Source: Catenulispora pinisilvae
GTDB taxonomy: Bacteria; Actinomycetota; Actinomycetes; Streptomycetales; Catenulisporaceae
Direction: 5' to 3'
Length of the DNA stretch: 64,000 bases
Assembly (NCBI RefSeq): GCF_015356865.1
Contig: NZ_JAAFZA010000013.1
Coordinates: 26,849 to 90,848, forward strand
Shown: one piece after another, positions 31,395 to 39,554 of the stretch
How the letters are laid out: each line of letters begins with the position of its first letter
How positions within the stretch are numbered: position 1 is the stretch's first letter
Made by a program: the position numbers and the translations under genes
The notes under the pieces: generated by a model
Told to the model about the DNA's origin: nothing
Seen by the model: only the letters and a program-made list of their open reading frames with translations
Databases searched by the model: none

Positions 31395-32732
31395 ATGGGG
31401 CGCGGAGCGGAACGTGGCACCGGCCCGGGCGCGGGCGGCGATGTCACGCGCCCGGGCGCCGGTCCGTTGGCGGTGGCGGGTGCGAGTGCGGGCGGACCTG
31501 CCGAGGTGAATGGCTCGGCGCCGATGCCCGAAACCGGTTCGGCGAGTACCACCGAGGTCGATGCCTCGGCACCGGGGCCGGTGCCCGACTCGGCTGCGGC
31601 CGGCGAGCTGGGCGGCGATCTGTCTGCGAATCCTGATCGTTCAGCGATCGATGACCCGGCCACCACCAGTGCCGCCTCCCCTCGCCGGCTAACCCGTCGC
31701 CCGGCCCGCCCCACCATCGCGCTCCTGGCCGCGACCGCGGTCCTCCTGCTCGCGGTGCTCGTCTCCAGCCTCGGCGGCGCCGCGGGTCTGCCCGTGCTCG
31801 GTACCACCGAGGCGTTGCTCGACAAGCTCCCCTTCGTCGACATCCACACCGGGCTCGGGCCGGTGCAGCTGAGTGTGCTCAATGAGATCCGGCTGCCGCG
31901 CGTGGTGTTGGCGACGCTGGTCGGTGCGCTGCTCGCGCAGGCCGGGGCCGCGTATCAGGGAGTGTTCCGCAATCCGTTGTCCGACTCCGGGACGATCGGC
32001 GCTTCGGCCGGTGCCGGTATGGCCGCGACGCTCGTCATCGTCTACGGCGGCGGGCCGGAGCACACCGTGGCGGGCATCGGCGCGGTGCCGCTGGCTGCCT
32101 TCGTCGGGGCGCTCGGCGGGGTGCTGGCCAGCTACGTGCTCGGCACGCTCGTGGGGCGCGGTGGCACCGCCTCGCTGATCCTCGCCGGCGTCGCGGTCAG
32201 TTCGTTCGTGGGGGCGGTGCAGACCTTCGTCATGCAGCGCAGCACCGCGGATGTGCGGCAGGTGTACTCGTGGCTGTTCGGGAGCTTCGCCGCGTCCGAC
32301 TGGTCCCTGGTGCGGCTGGCCCTGCCCTACGCCGTCATCAGCGTCCTGATCGTCAGTGTGCACGCCCGGCACCTGGACGTCCTGGCTCTCGGTGACGACG
32401 AGGCGGCCACGCTCGGCCTGCACCCGGTGCGCACCCGCCTGATCGTCCTGGCGGCGGCCTCGCTGGCCACCGCCACAGCCGTCGCGGTGAGCGGCATCAT
32501 CGGCTTCGTCGGCCTGGTGGTGCCGCACGTCGTGCGGCGCGTCGCGGGCCCGGGCCACCGGCTGCTGCTGCCGATGAGCCTGCTGGTGGGCGGTGCGTTC
32601 CTGGTGCTGGCCGACCTGCTGGCCCGCACCGCGCTGGCCCCGGCCGAGCTGCCGATCGGCGTGGTCACCTCGTTCGTCGGCGCGCCGTTCTTCCTGGTCA
32701 TCCTGCGCGCGACCCGGGAGCGCGACCGGTGA
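31395..32732 (+). CDS. btuC: Cobalamin ABC transporter permease (FecCD family) with long N-terminal tail
   Basis: A 445-residue permease. Residues ~115-445 form the FecCD domain with about nine to ten membrane helices and the family marks RLPRVVLATLVGALLAQAGAAYQG and ETAxxxG-like coupling loop LGLHPVRTR. The first ~110 residues are a Gly/Ala/Pro/Ser-rich, charged tail not found in BtuC of enterobacteria. It may be an unstructured cytoplasmic extension, or the true start may lie further in; no strong ribosome site is visible before ATG 31395. The stop overlaps the ATPase start (GTGA). It imports B12 with the adjacent BtuF and BtuD. Confidence 0.9.
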   Translation: MGRGAERGTGPGAGGDVTRPGAGPLAVAGASAGGPAEVNGSAPMPETGSASTTEVDASAPGPVPDSAAAGELGGDLSANPDRSAIDDPATTSAASPRRLTRRPARPTIALLAATAVLLLAVLVSSLGGAAGLPVLGTTEALLDKLPFVDIHTGLGPVQLSVLNEIRLPRVVLATLVGALLAQAGAAYQGVFRNPLSDSGTIGASAGAGMAATLVIVYGGGPEHTVAGIGAVPLAAFVGALGGVLASYVLGTLVGRGGTASLILAGVAVSSFVGAVQTFVMQRSTADVRQVYSWLFGSFAASDWSLVRLALPYAVISVLIVSVHARHLDVLALGDDEAATLGLHPVRTRLIVLAAASLATATAVAVSGIIGFVGLVVPHVVRRVAGPGHRLLLPMSLLVGGAFLVLADLLARTALAPAELPIGVVTSFVGAPFFLVILRATRERDR

Positions 32733-33532
32733 GCGCGGTCAAGGCCGCCGGGGCGTGGGTGAGGCTGGACCGCAAGCCGATCCTGCGCGGCGTGGACCTG
32801 ACCGTGGCCGCCGGCTCGTGGCACGCGGTCCTCGGTCCGAACGGCGCGGGGAAGTCCACGCTGCTCAAGGCGGTCGTCGGCATCCTGCCCTACCAAGGCG
32901 AGATCCAGGTCGGCGGCGAGGCGGTCGCGAAGCTGGCCGCGAAGGCCCGGGCCCGGTTGATCGCCTACGTCCCGCAGCAGCCGCAGCTCCCCGCCGACAT
33001 GACCGTCGCCGAGTACGTCCTGCTCGGCCGCACCCCGCACCTGGGGTACCTCGGCGTCGAGTCCCGCACCGACCGCGCGGTCGCGGACGGCGCGCTGGAG
33101 CGCCTGGACCTCGCCGGGTTCGCCGGCCGCCGGCTCGGCGCGATGTCCGGCGGCGAACGCCAGCGCGTGGTCCTGGCCCGGGCCCTGGCCCAGCAGGCAG
33201 GCGTGCTGTTGCTGGACGAGCCGACCACCGCGCTGGACCTGGGACACCAGCAACAGGTCCTGGATCTGGTCGACGAACTCCGTTCCACCGAGGGCCTGAC
33301 CGTCATCAGTACCCTGCACGACCTCAGCCTCGCCGCGCAGTATGCCGACGACCTCACCTTGCTGGTCGACGGCGCGGTCGTCGCCCGCGGCACGGCCCGC
33401 GAAGTCCTTACCGAGCAACGGATCGCCGAGCACTACGGAGCCCGCGTGCGGGTCTTCGACGACGGCGCCGGGCGCCCCGTCATCCACCTGGTCCGCGATG
33501 GCCGACTGGTCCGCGAAAGCCGATCTGGCTAA
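32729..33532 (+). CDS. btuD: Cobalamin ABC transporter ATP-binding protein
   Basis: A 267-residue ATPase. Walker A is GPNGAGKST (36-44), the signature MSGGE (139-143), Walker B VLLLDEP with D163/E164, and the switch His lies in STLHD. The PQQPQLPADMTVAEYVLLGR segment is typical of FecE/BtuD-type importers. GTG 32729 overlaps the btuC stop by four bases, so translation is coupled. The 3' end overlaps the convergent binding-protein gene by four bases with no room for a terminator between them. Confidence 0.93.
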   Translation: MSAVKAAGAWVRLDRKPILRGVDLTVAAGSWHAVLGPNGAGKSTLLKAVVGILPYQGEIQVGGEAVAKLAAKARARLIAYVPQQPQLPADMTVAEYVLLGRTPHLGYLGVESRTDRAVADGALERLDLAGFAGRRLGAMSGGERQRVVLARALAQQAGVLLLDEPTTALDLGHQQQVLDLVDELRSTEGLTVISTLHDLSLAAQYADDLTLLVDGAVVARGTAREVLTEQRIAEHYGARVRVFDDGAGRPVIHLVRDGRLVRESRSG

Positions 33533-34881
33533 GGCGAATAAGCAACCTGAGGAACGTCATAGCAGTTCGTGTCCATATCGGGCACCCGGGTCACCCAGCC
33601 GCCCTGCCCGCCGTTCGCAGAGTCCTGCCACTGCGCGACGTCGAAGCACGCGTGCGTCGTTCCGGTCGGTGCCTTCACATCGAACTGCGCCGGCGTGATG
33701 ATCCCGTGCGCGTCATAAGGCTTCCCGGAGTTCATGAACTTCTCGACGCACACCCGCGTCACATCCGCCCCGCACGAAGCCACCGCGTCGGTGAGCCACT
33801 GCGCCGAAGCCCAGCCGTCGATCTCCCACTCCGACAGCTTCCCCTGCCGATCCGGGAAGTACTTCGCCATCGCGTCCCGGAACGCCTTCACCGCCGGGTT
33901 CGACGTGTCCTCGTAGTTGGCGTCGGAGGAGTTCGCGTACAACAGATTCCGGCACTTCGGCGCGTCCTTGTAGGTCGTGGCGACCGTGGCGTCCCAACTC
34001 TGCACGGTCGTGAACTTCGCCTTGATCGGCACCCCGGCGTCCTCGATCGCCTTGCACAGCCGGGCGTTCCCGTCGGTGTCGATGGTGTCGAAGACGACGT
34101 CCACGCCCTTGTTCTTCATGTCCAGCGCCGCGGAATCGAAGTCGGCCAACGCAATGTCCAGCTGCTCCGGGACGACCGTGAAGCCCTCCTTGCGCAACGC
34201 CTCGGCTTCGTAGGAGGCGTACCGCGCCGAGTCGGCCTGGTTGTACGACACGAGCCCGGCGACGTGCGCGCCCAACACGGTCTTCGCATAGTGCTCGGCC
34301 TCAGTGGACGAATACAGCTTCCCCTGCCAGCCGATGCTCTTGCCGTCGCGCGGATAGTCGCTGCCGTATATCGAGTACAGGTGTGGGTACTGGTCGTACG
34401 CGTTGCTGATGGGCTCGCCGCCGATGTCCGGCACGTCCTTGGCCGAGACGTAGGACGCGCCGTCGTACTGGAAGATCGAGTTCCCGGCGAACGCGAACAC
34501 CTTGTCCTGGTCGATCAGCGTGTGCGCGCAGGACACGTCGGTCCCGCCGACACCTTGGTCGTCGCATGTGACGAAGCTGATCTGCCGGCCGTTGATCCCG
34601 CCGGCGGCGTTCAGCGCCTTGAAGAACGCCTGCGCGCCGTACATCGGGCCGGAGAAGGTGTCCGGGCCGAGCAGCGAGTCCACCGAATCGATCATCCCGA
34701 TCTTGATCGAGGCCGGGGTGACGCCGATATCGCTGGCCGGGTTCGCCGAGGCGGCAGCGGTCGAGCCTGCGCCCGGGGCCGCGGGGTTCTGGGAGGTGAA
34801 GGCCGAATCCGGCAACCGGGTGCCGCACGCCGCGGATCCGAGCAGCGTCAGACCCGCTCCGAGCACGAAGATCCGCCGCAT
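33529..34881 (-). CDS. Branched-chain amino-acid type substrate-binding lipoprotein
   Basis: A 450-residue lipoprotein. The signal peptide has the lipobox GSAAC (~residue 19), then a linker and a type I periplasmic-binding fold of the LivJ/LivK class (VTPASIKIGMIDS, LNAAGGINGRQISFVTCDDQG). Eight or more Cys after the signal suggest structural disulfides in the exported domain. No permease or ATPase genes adjoin it; the nearest matching transporter genes are the LivHM-LivG-LivF operon at 60.4-63.9 kb. Ligand unknown (amino acids, short amides or aromatic acids are all bound by this class). Confidence 0.88.
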   Translation of the reverse strand: MRRIFVLGAGLTLLGSAACGTRLPDSAFTSQNPAAPGAGSTAAASANPASDIGVTPASIKIGMIDSVDSLLGPDTFSGPMYGAQAFFKALNAAGGINGRQISFVTCDDQGVGGTDVSCAHTLIDQDKVFAFAGNSIFQYDGASYVSAKDVPDIGGEPISNAYDQYPHLYSIYGSDYPRDGKSIGWQGKLYSSTEAEHYAKTVLGAHVAGLVSYNQADSARYASYEAEALRKEGFTVVPEQLDIALADFDSAALDMKNKGVDVVFDTIDTDGNARLCKAIEDAGVPIKAKFTTVQSWDATVATTYKDAPKCRNLLYANSSDANYEDTSNPAVKAFRDAMAKYFPDRQGKLSEWEIDGWASAQWLTDAVASCGADVTRVCVEKFMNSGKPYDAHGIITPAQFDVKAPTGTTHACFDVAQWQDSANGGQGGWVTRVPDMDTNCYDVPQVAYSP

Positions 34882-34968
34882 CGGCCCTCCCGCGAGGTGG
34901 TACCGGCATGGAACCGCGTGTGTCAGGACCCGATATCCCTACCGGACCCGGGAAGAGCCTAGCCCGCC

Positions 34969-35322
34969 TCAGGGATCCACGCTCGTGGTCCCGGCACTGG
35001 TCCCGCTGCTGTCCACGCCGCCGCTCCCGGTCGTCACCGAGACCGCCGGCGGGGGCTGGCCGCCGCCGCCAGGGAGCACCACGGTGCCGCTGGAGTGCGC
35101 GACCGCCGCGATCCCGGCGACCATGCCGAAGCCCGCGACGCACAACGCCCCGGCCGCCAGGCCGGTGCGCACCCGCTGGCGGTGCCGGATGCGATCGCCG
35201 AGGACCTCCACGGTCGCGATCACGTCGTCCAGGTCCGGCAGCCCGGGTTCCCCGGCGGCGAAGGCGGTCCCGATCAGACCGCGCATCGCGTCCTCGCCCG
35301 CGGACGCGTCCACCGCGTTCAT
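34969..35322 (-). CDS. Small membrane protein downstream of a SigE-family sigma factor
   Basis: A 117-residue protein with a charged N-terminal half (1-48), one membrane helix (~52-75, GLAAGALCVAGFGMVAGIAAVA) and a Gly/Pro/Ser/Thr-rich outer tail. GGGAGG precedes ATG 35322 well. It lies 35 bases downstream of the sigma factor gene on the same strand. The size, topology and position fit a possible membrane anti-sigma or sensor partner, but no zinc-finger anti-sigma motif is present. Function unknown. Confidence 0.7.
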   Translation of the reverse strand: MNAVDASAGEDAMRGLIGTAFAAGEPGLPDLDDVIATVEVLGDRIRHRQRVRTGLAAGALCVAGFGMVAGIAAVAHSSGTVVLPGGGGQPPPAVSVTTGSGGVDSSGTSAGTTSVDP

Positions 35323-35357
35323 CCGTGTCCTCCCTTCGCCGACTCCGTGCCCATCGC

Positions 35358-35852
35358 TCAGACCGCCTGGTGTACAGACGAGTCGAGAAGTCCTTTGAGT
35401 TTCGCCAACGCCCGCGCGGTGTCCGACTTCACAGTGTTGGCCTTCATCCCGAGTGCCTCGGCTGTCGCCTCCACACTCAAATCGTCCCAGAACCGCAGCG
35501 CCACGACCGCCCTCTGTCGTGGCGAGAGCTGCTTGAGCGCCGCCATCAGCGCCAGCCGGGTCTCGATCTCCGGTTCCTCGACGCCGGAGTCGGGCACCTC
35601 GGCGATGGCGACCTCGTGGTTGCGGCGCTTGCGCGACTCGTCGATATACGTGCGCACCAGGACCTGGCGCGCGTAGGAGTCGACGGCCTCCACCGCGCGT
35701 ACCCGAGACCAGGCCACGAACAGCTTGGCGAGGGTCTGTTGGGTCAGATCCTGCGCCTGGTGCCAGTCCCCGCACAGCAGATAGGCGGTTCGCCGCAGGG
35801 CGCCCTGGCGGGCGCTGACGAACTCCCGGAAATCGTCTGTTCCCGACCGCAT
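35358..35852 (-). CDS. SigE-family ECF sigma factor
   Basis: A 164-residue sigma factor of the actinobacterial SigE family (TIGR02983 type). Region 2 is at ~8-70 (FREFVSARQGALRRTAYLLCGDWHQAQDLTQQ, AKLFVAWSRV) and region 4 at ~100-155 (LSPRQRAVVALRFWDDLSVEATAEALGMKANTVKS). It is followed by the small membrane protein gene, probably in one transcript. Such sigma factors often respond to envelope stress; the inducer here is unknown. A related gene lies at 38668-39240. Confidence 0.93.
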   Translation of the reverse strand: MRSGTDDFREFVSARQGALRRTAYLLCGDWHQAQDLTQQTLAKLFVAWSRVRAVEAVDSYARQVLVRTYIDESRKRRNHEVAIAEVPDSGVEEPEIETRLALMAALKQLSPRQRAVVALRFWDDLSVEATAEALGMKANTVKSDTARALAKLKGLLDSSVHQAV

Positions 35853-35979
35853 CCTTAATCAGTGGCCTTCACAAGTGTCGGCAGCGTACTGGGACTGCTA
35901 AGTGCCTGGACTGCTCAGGTGGTGCTGGGCCGTGCCGGTGGCGCTGATCAGACAGAAGAGAACGCTAGGCGGCGGGCCG

Positions 35980-36885
35980 TCAGTTGCCCACGAGCGAGGC
36001 GGTCAGCAGGCCGAGCACCGCCGTGGCGGCGTCGGCCGCCGGGCCGGTGTCCGGACCGGTTTCCAAGTCGTAATACCCGGCGTCGTCCTTGGCATACCCG
36101 CGAGTGTAGGTGAGCACGACGTACCGGCCGCGGCGCTGTGCCACGACGGCGATCGTCGTCCCGCTGCCGGTGTCCGTGTAGACGAAGACGCCCTGCGAGT
36201 TGTCCCAGGACGGCGCGACCTCGCCGATGCCGCCGCCGACGACGGGCTTCTTGTCCGCGGGCCCGCCACAGTTGGCCGCGCTCGGGTCGATCGTCCCCAT
36301 GGCGCCCACGGCGGTCTGGGCGGCGTCCGCGCTCTGATAGGCGATCGCCGTGCTGACCACCCAGTGCGCGGGGTTGCCGTCGCCGGCCGGGGTGGAGTTC
36401 GACCCCGACGGACTCGACGTCGAGGACGAGCCCTTGTGGCTGGAGCTGTGGCCGGACGTGGGGGCCGAAGGCGTCGGCGGCGCCGTCGGCGTCCCGGCCG
36501 CGCCGCCGGAGAGCTGGTCGGCCCGGAAGTAGGTGGTGACCGGCTGGAGCGTGGTCTGCTTGGTGTCGATGATGTTCTTCGTGCAGGCCCACGCCTGCTT
36601 GAGCAGAATCTTGGACGGGTCGGCGTCGGTCCACGTGGACCAGCTGCTGTCGGTGGCGAACGAGCTGTCCAGCTCCTGCGGGGTGAGCTGTAGCGAGTTC
36701 AGGACCTGGACGTCGTTCTCGTTGGCATTGGCGTTGGCGTCCGCCTGGGACTGCGACGCCGCCGCGTTCGCCGCCGCGGATCCGCTCCCCGAGGAGGAAC
36801 CGGAGCACGCTGTCATCGAGACCGCGGCTAGCACCGAGGCCGCGCCCGCGGCGGCGCAGCGCGAAAACCGCCGAGATATCCGCAT
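35980..36885 (-). CDS. Lipoprotein with Ser/Pro-rich linker, unknown function
   Basis: A 301-residue exported lipoprotein. Twin arginines near the start (MRISRRFSR) precede a hydrophobic signal with lipobox SMTAC. A long Ser/Ala/Gln/Asn-rich stretch follows, then a domain with VLNSLQLTPQELDSSF and WACTKN, an inserted Ser/Gly/Pro linker (~150-185), and a C-terminal YVVLTYTRGYAKDDAGYYDLE region. The two Cys (in WACT and NCGG) may pair. The overall shape recalls PknH-type sensor domains and mycobacterial Lpq lipoproteins, but I cannot assign a family. ATG 36885 has GGAGG nine bases upstream. Confidence 0.75.
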   Translation of the reverse strand: MRISRRFSRCAAAGAASVLAAVSMTACSGSSSGSGSAAANAAASQSQADANANANENDVQVLNSLQLTPQELDSSFATDSSWSTWTDADPSKILLKQAWACTKNIIDTKQTTLQPVTTYFRADQLSGGAAGTPTAPPTPSAPTSGHSSSHKGSSSTSSPSGSNSTPAGDGNPAHWVVSTAIAYQSADAAQTAVGAMGTIDPSAANCGGPADKKPVVGGGIGEVAPSWDNSQGVFVYTDTGSGTTIAVVAQRRGRYVVLTYTRGYAKDDAGYYDLETGPDTGPAADAATAVLGLLTASLVGN

Positions 36886-36998
36886 GTCGCGGTGCCTCCC
36901 CAGACGAGTACTGATGTTCCAACTGATGTTCCAGCTGCTCAAGTTCTCGGCACTCTACACTGCGGACTTTCACGTTGAAGAGGCGTTCCAGGGCAGGT

Positions 36999-38624
36999 CT
37001 ACAACACTGTGACCTCAAGGTCACCGGCGGCATACGCGCGGCGCACTTCTTTCTTGTCGAACTTGCCCACCGAGGTCTTCGGGACCGTCTCGAGAAAGGT
37101 CCAACGCTCGGGAAGCTGCCATTTCGGGATCAGTCCCGACAGATACTCGCGGAGTTCGCCCGGCGTGGCCTCAGCGCCCTCGCGCAGCACCACCGCGGCC
37201 AGCGGGCGTTCCTGCCAGCGCGGGTCCGGGACGCCGACCACGGTCGCCTCGGCGACGGCCGGGTGCGCCATCAGGTGGTTCTCCAGCTCCACCGAGGAGA
37301 TCCACTCGCCGCCTGACTTGATGACGTCCTTCTCCCGGTCGGTCAGCGTCAGGTAGCCGTCCGGGGTGATGGTGCCGACGTCGCCGGTGCGCAGCCAGCC
37401 GTCGTGGAACCGCTCGGGGTCCTCGTCCAGGTAGTAGGCGCCGGTGATCCAGGGCCCGCGGACCTCCAGCTCGCCGACCGCCTCGCCGTCGTTGGGCACG
37501 ATGGCGCCGTCCGGGCCGGCCAGCCGGGCCTGCACCCCGGCCGGGAAGCGGCCCTGGGTCACGCGGTAGGACCAGGCCCGCTCGCCCTCGGCGCCGGCCG
37601 GCGGCTGCGAGACGCTGCCCAGCGGCGAGGTCTCGGTCATCCCCCAGGCGTGGATGATGCGCATGTCGTAGCGCTCTTCGAAGGCGCTCATCAGGGCCGG
37701 CGGCACCGCCGAGCCGCCGACCACCGCGCGCTTGAGCGTCGGGATCTTCTCGCCGGTGGCGTCCAGGTGGTTCAGCAGGTCGCTCCAGATCGTCGGCACC
37801 GCGCCGGCGAAGTCCGCCCCGGACTCGTGGATCGCCCGCACCAGCGCCGGGGCCTGCATGAACCGGTCCGGCATGACCAGGCTCGCGCCGCTCATCAGCG
37901 CCGCGTAGGGGATGCCCCAGGCCATCGCGTGGAACATCGGGACGATGGTCAGGACCCGGTTGGCCTCGTTCAGCTGGAACGACTGCGGCATCGTGACCTG
38001 CATCGAGTGCAGGTAGATCGAGCGGTGGCTGTAGACGACGCCCTTGGGGTTGCCGGTGGTGCCGGAGGTGTAGCACATCGCGGCGGCGTCGGTCTCGGCG
38101 AAGTCCGGCCAGTCATAGCTCGTGGGTTTCCCGGCCAGGAGTTCCTCGTAGTGGTGGATCTGCTTGCCGGCCGGCGCCAGCGGCGCGGTGTCGCCGGCGC
38201 CGACGACCACCACGTGCTCGACCGTCTCGAACCCCGGCAGCACCCGGGCCAGCAGCGGGATCAGACTGCCGTCGACCAGCACCACCTTGTCCTCGGCGTG
38301 GTTGGCGATGTACGTGATCTGATCCGGGTACAAGCGGATGTTCAGCGTGTGGAGCACGGCGCCCATGGACGGGACGGCGAAGTACGCCTCCAGGTGCTCC
38401 TGGTTGTTCCACATGAACGTGGCCACCCGCTGGTCGCCGCGGATCCCCAGATCGTCGTGCAGCGCGTGCGCGAGCTGCGCGGACCGGGCGCCGACCTCGG
38501 CGAACGTGCCGGTGCGCAGCCCGTCGGCGGTGACGGTGTGCACCTTGGAGGCGGAGTAGGCGGTCGAGGCGAACCGCAGGAGCGTCGGGATGCCTAGCGG
38601 GGTCTCCTGCATGGTCGAGCGCAT
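36999..38624 (-). CDS. Fatty-acid/long-chain acyl-CoA ligase (AMP-binding)
   Basis: A 541-residue adenylate-forming enzyme that activates a carboxylic acid to acyl-AMP and then acyl-CoA. Motifs: CYTSGTTGNPKGV (P-loop), GMTETSPLG, GDVGTITPDGYLTLTDREKD, IKSGGEWISSVELE, and the C-terminal catalytic Lys in KTSVGKFDKKEVR. All core residues are present and the length is normal. The relation to FadD-type medium/long-chain ligases is clear, but chain length cannot be predicted. The SigE-family gene lies 43 bases upstream on the same strand, so the two may be co-transcribed. Confidence 0.94.
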   Translation of the reverse strand: MRSTMQETPLGIPTLLRFASTAYSASKVHTVTADGLRTGTFAEVGARSAQLAHALHDDLGIRGDQRVATFMWNNQEHLEAYFAVPSMGAVLHTLNIRLYPDQITYIANHAEDKVVLVDGSLIPLLARVLPGFETVEHVVVVGAGDTAPLAPAGKQIHHYEELLAGKPTSYDWPDFAETDAAAMCYTSGTTGNPKGVVYSHRSIYLHSMQVTMPQSFQLNEANRVLTIVPMFHAMAWGIPYAALMSGASLVMPDRFMQAPALVRAIHESGADFAGAVPTIWSDLLNHLDATGEKIPTLKRAVVGGSAVPPALMSAFEERYDMRIIHAWGMTETSPLGSVSQPPAGAEGERAWSYRVTQGRFPAGVQARLAGPDGAIVPNDGEAVGELEVRGPWITGAYYLDEDPERFHDGWLRTGDVGTITPDGYLTLTDREKDVIKSGGEWISSVELENHLMAHPAVAEATVVGVPDPRWQERPLAAVVLREGAEATPGELREYLSGLIPKWQLPERWTFLETVPKTSVGKFDKKEVRRAYAAGDLEVTVL

Positions 38625-38667
38625 CGCTGGCTTCCAGAGGGATTGAGGTTACCGGGCGGTACCCCCG

Positions 38668-39240
38668 TCAGTCTGCATCGACCTTGGCGGATTTCGGAAG
38701 AGGTCCTCCGGCAGGCGGGCGAAGCGGGGCCGGGATGGCGACCCGGGCGTCGCGCAACGCCCCGTCTGTTCGGAGCTTGGCAAGGGCGCGTGAAGATGTT
38801 GACTTCACGGTGCCGACTGAGATCCCCATTACCTCGGCCGTCTCGGCTTCCGAGAGATCCTCGTAATAGCGCAGCACCACCACCGCGCGCTGGCGGCGCG
38901 GAAGCTGGGCGAGCGAGTTCCAGACCGTGGAGCGCAGTTCGATCTCCGCCGGGCCGGTGTCCTCCCAGACCTGCTCGGGGAGCTGGTCGGTGGGGTATTC
39001 CTCGACCCGGCGCTTGCGCCACCAGGAGGTCTGGGTGTTCACCAGCACTCGGCGGACGTATCCGTCGAGCGCGCCTTTGTCCTGGATGCGGTTCCATGAC
39101 AGGTACGTCTTGGCCAGCGCGGTCTGCAACAGATCCTCGGCGTCGGCGCGGTTCCCGGTCAGGAGGTAGGCGATCCGCAGCAACGCTCCGGAGCGTTCCG
39201 TGACATAGCGAGAGAACTCCTGGTCTCTGTCCGCCGTCAC
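38668..39240 (-). CDS. SigE-family ECF sigma factor (second copy)
   Basis: A 190-residue sigma factor related to the one at 35358-35852. Region 2 has FSRYVTERSGALLRIAYLLTGNRADAEDLLQTALAKTYLSW and region 4 has LPRRQRAVVVLRYYEDLSEAETAEVMGISVGTVKS. It has a Pro/Ala-rich C-terminal tail of ~25 residues. There is no anti-sigma gene beside it; the acyl-CoA ligase gene follows. The start at 39240 (ATG) gives the usual MTADRDQEFSRYV. Confidence 0.93.
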   Translation of the reverse strand: MTADRDQEFSRYVTERSGALLRIAYLLTGNRADAEDLLQTALAKTYLSWNRIQDKGALDGYVRRVLVNTQTSWWRKRRVEEYPTDQLPEQVWEDTGPAEIELRSTVWNSLAQLPRRQRAVVVLRYYEDLSEAETAEVMGISVGTVKSTSSRALAKLRTDGALRDARVAIPAPLRPPAGGPLPKSAKVDAD

Positions 39241-39554
39241 GCCCCAACGTTATGCCGAGGAGACGCCGGGATGACAATCGAGGGTTGTCCCGACCGGTGT
39301 GGATCTGGAAGTTGTGGGCAGCGCACAGAAATCACGGCTTGTTCTTAGTAGATGCCCTACCGCTGGGCTCCAGTATTGAGTACCGTTTGCGCAACGATCC
39401 CACCACATCAGTGGACATTGATCACGTACAGCACAGCGGACACAGCGGCATCAAGGGCCGCCTCATTTCCGAGCTTTTCGAGCCGAGGCGGGCGATACAG
39501 GGTGAATAAGAGCAGGGTTCCGGATTCGCACTCCGGAGAACGGTCAGGCAGCCG
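39241..39554. other. Intergenic region, visibly less GC-rich
   Basis: About 310 bases between the divergent sigma factor and low-complexity-protein genes. Part of it (~39340-39520) is visibly lower in GC than its surroundings. An 85-codon frame (39252-39509, plus) has no ribosome site and no recognisable motifs, so I do not call it. TTGAGTACCGTTTGCGCAACG (39373-) includes a GTTTGCGCAAC palindrome-like stretch. Both promoters probably lie here. Confidence 0.5.

Noticed and set aside
39252..39509. 85-codon frame between the sigma factor and low-complexity genes
   Set aside because: It has no ribosome site, mixed codon use unlike the neighbours and no recognisable motif; the region is a divergent promoter region.
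39510..39545. GGTTCCGGATTCGCACTCCGG stretch as a tRNA T-arm
   Set aside because: No matching acceptor, D-arm or anticodon arm could be found upstream.
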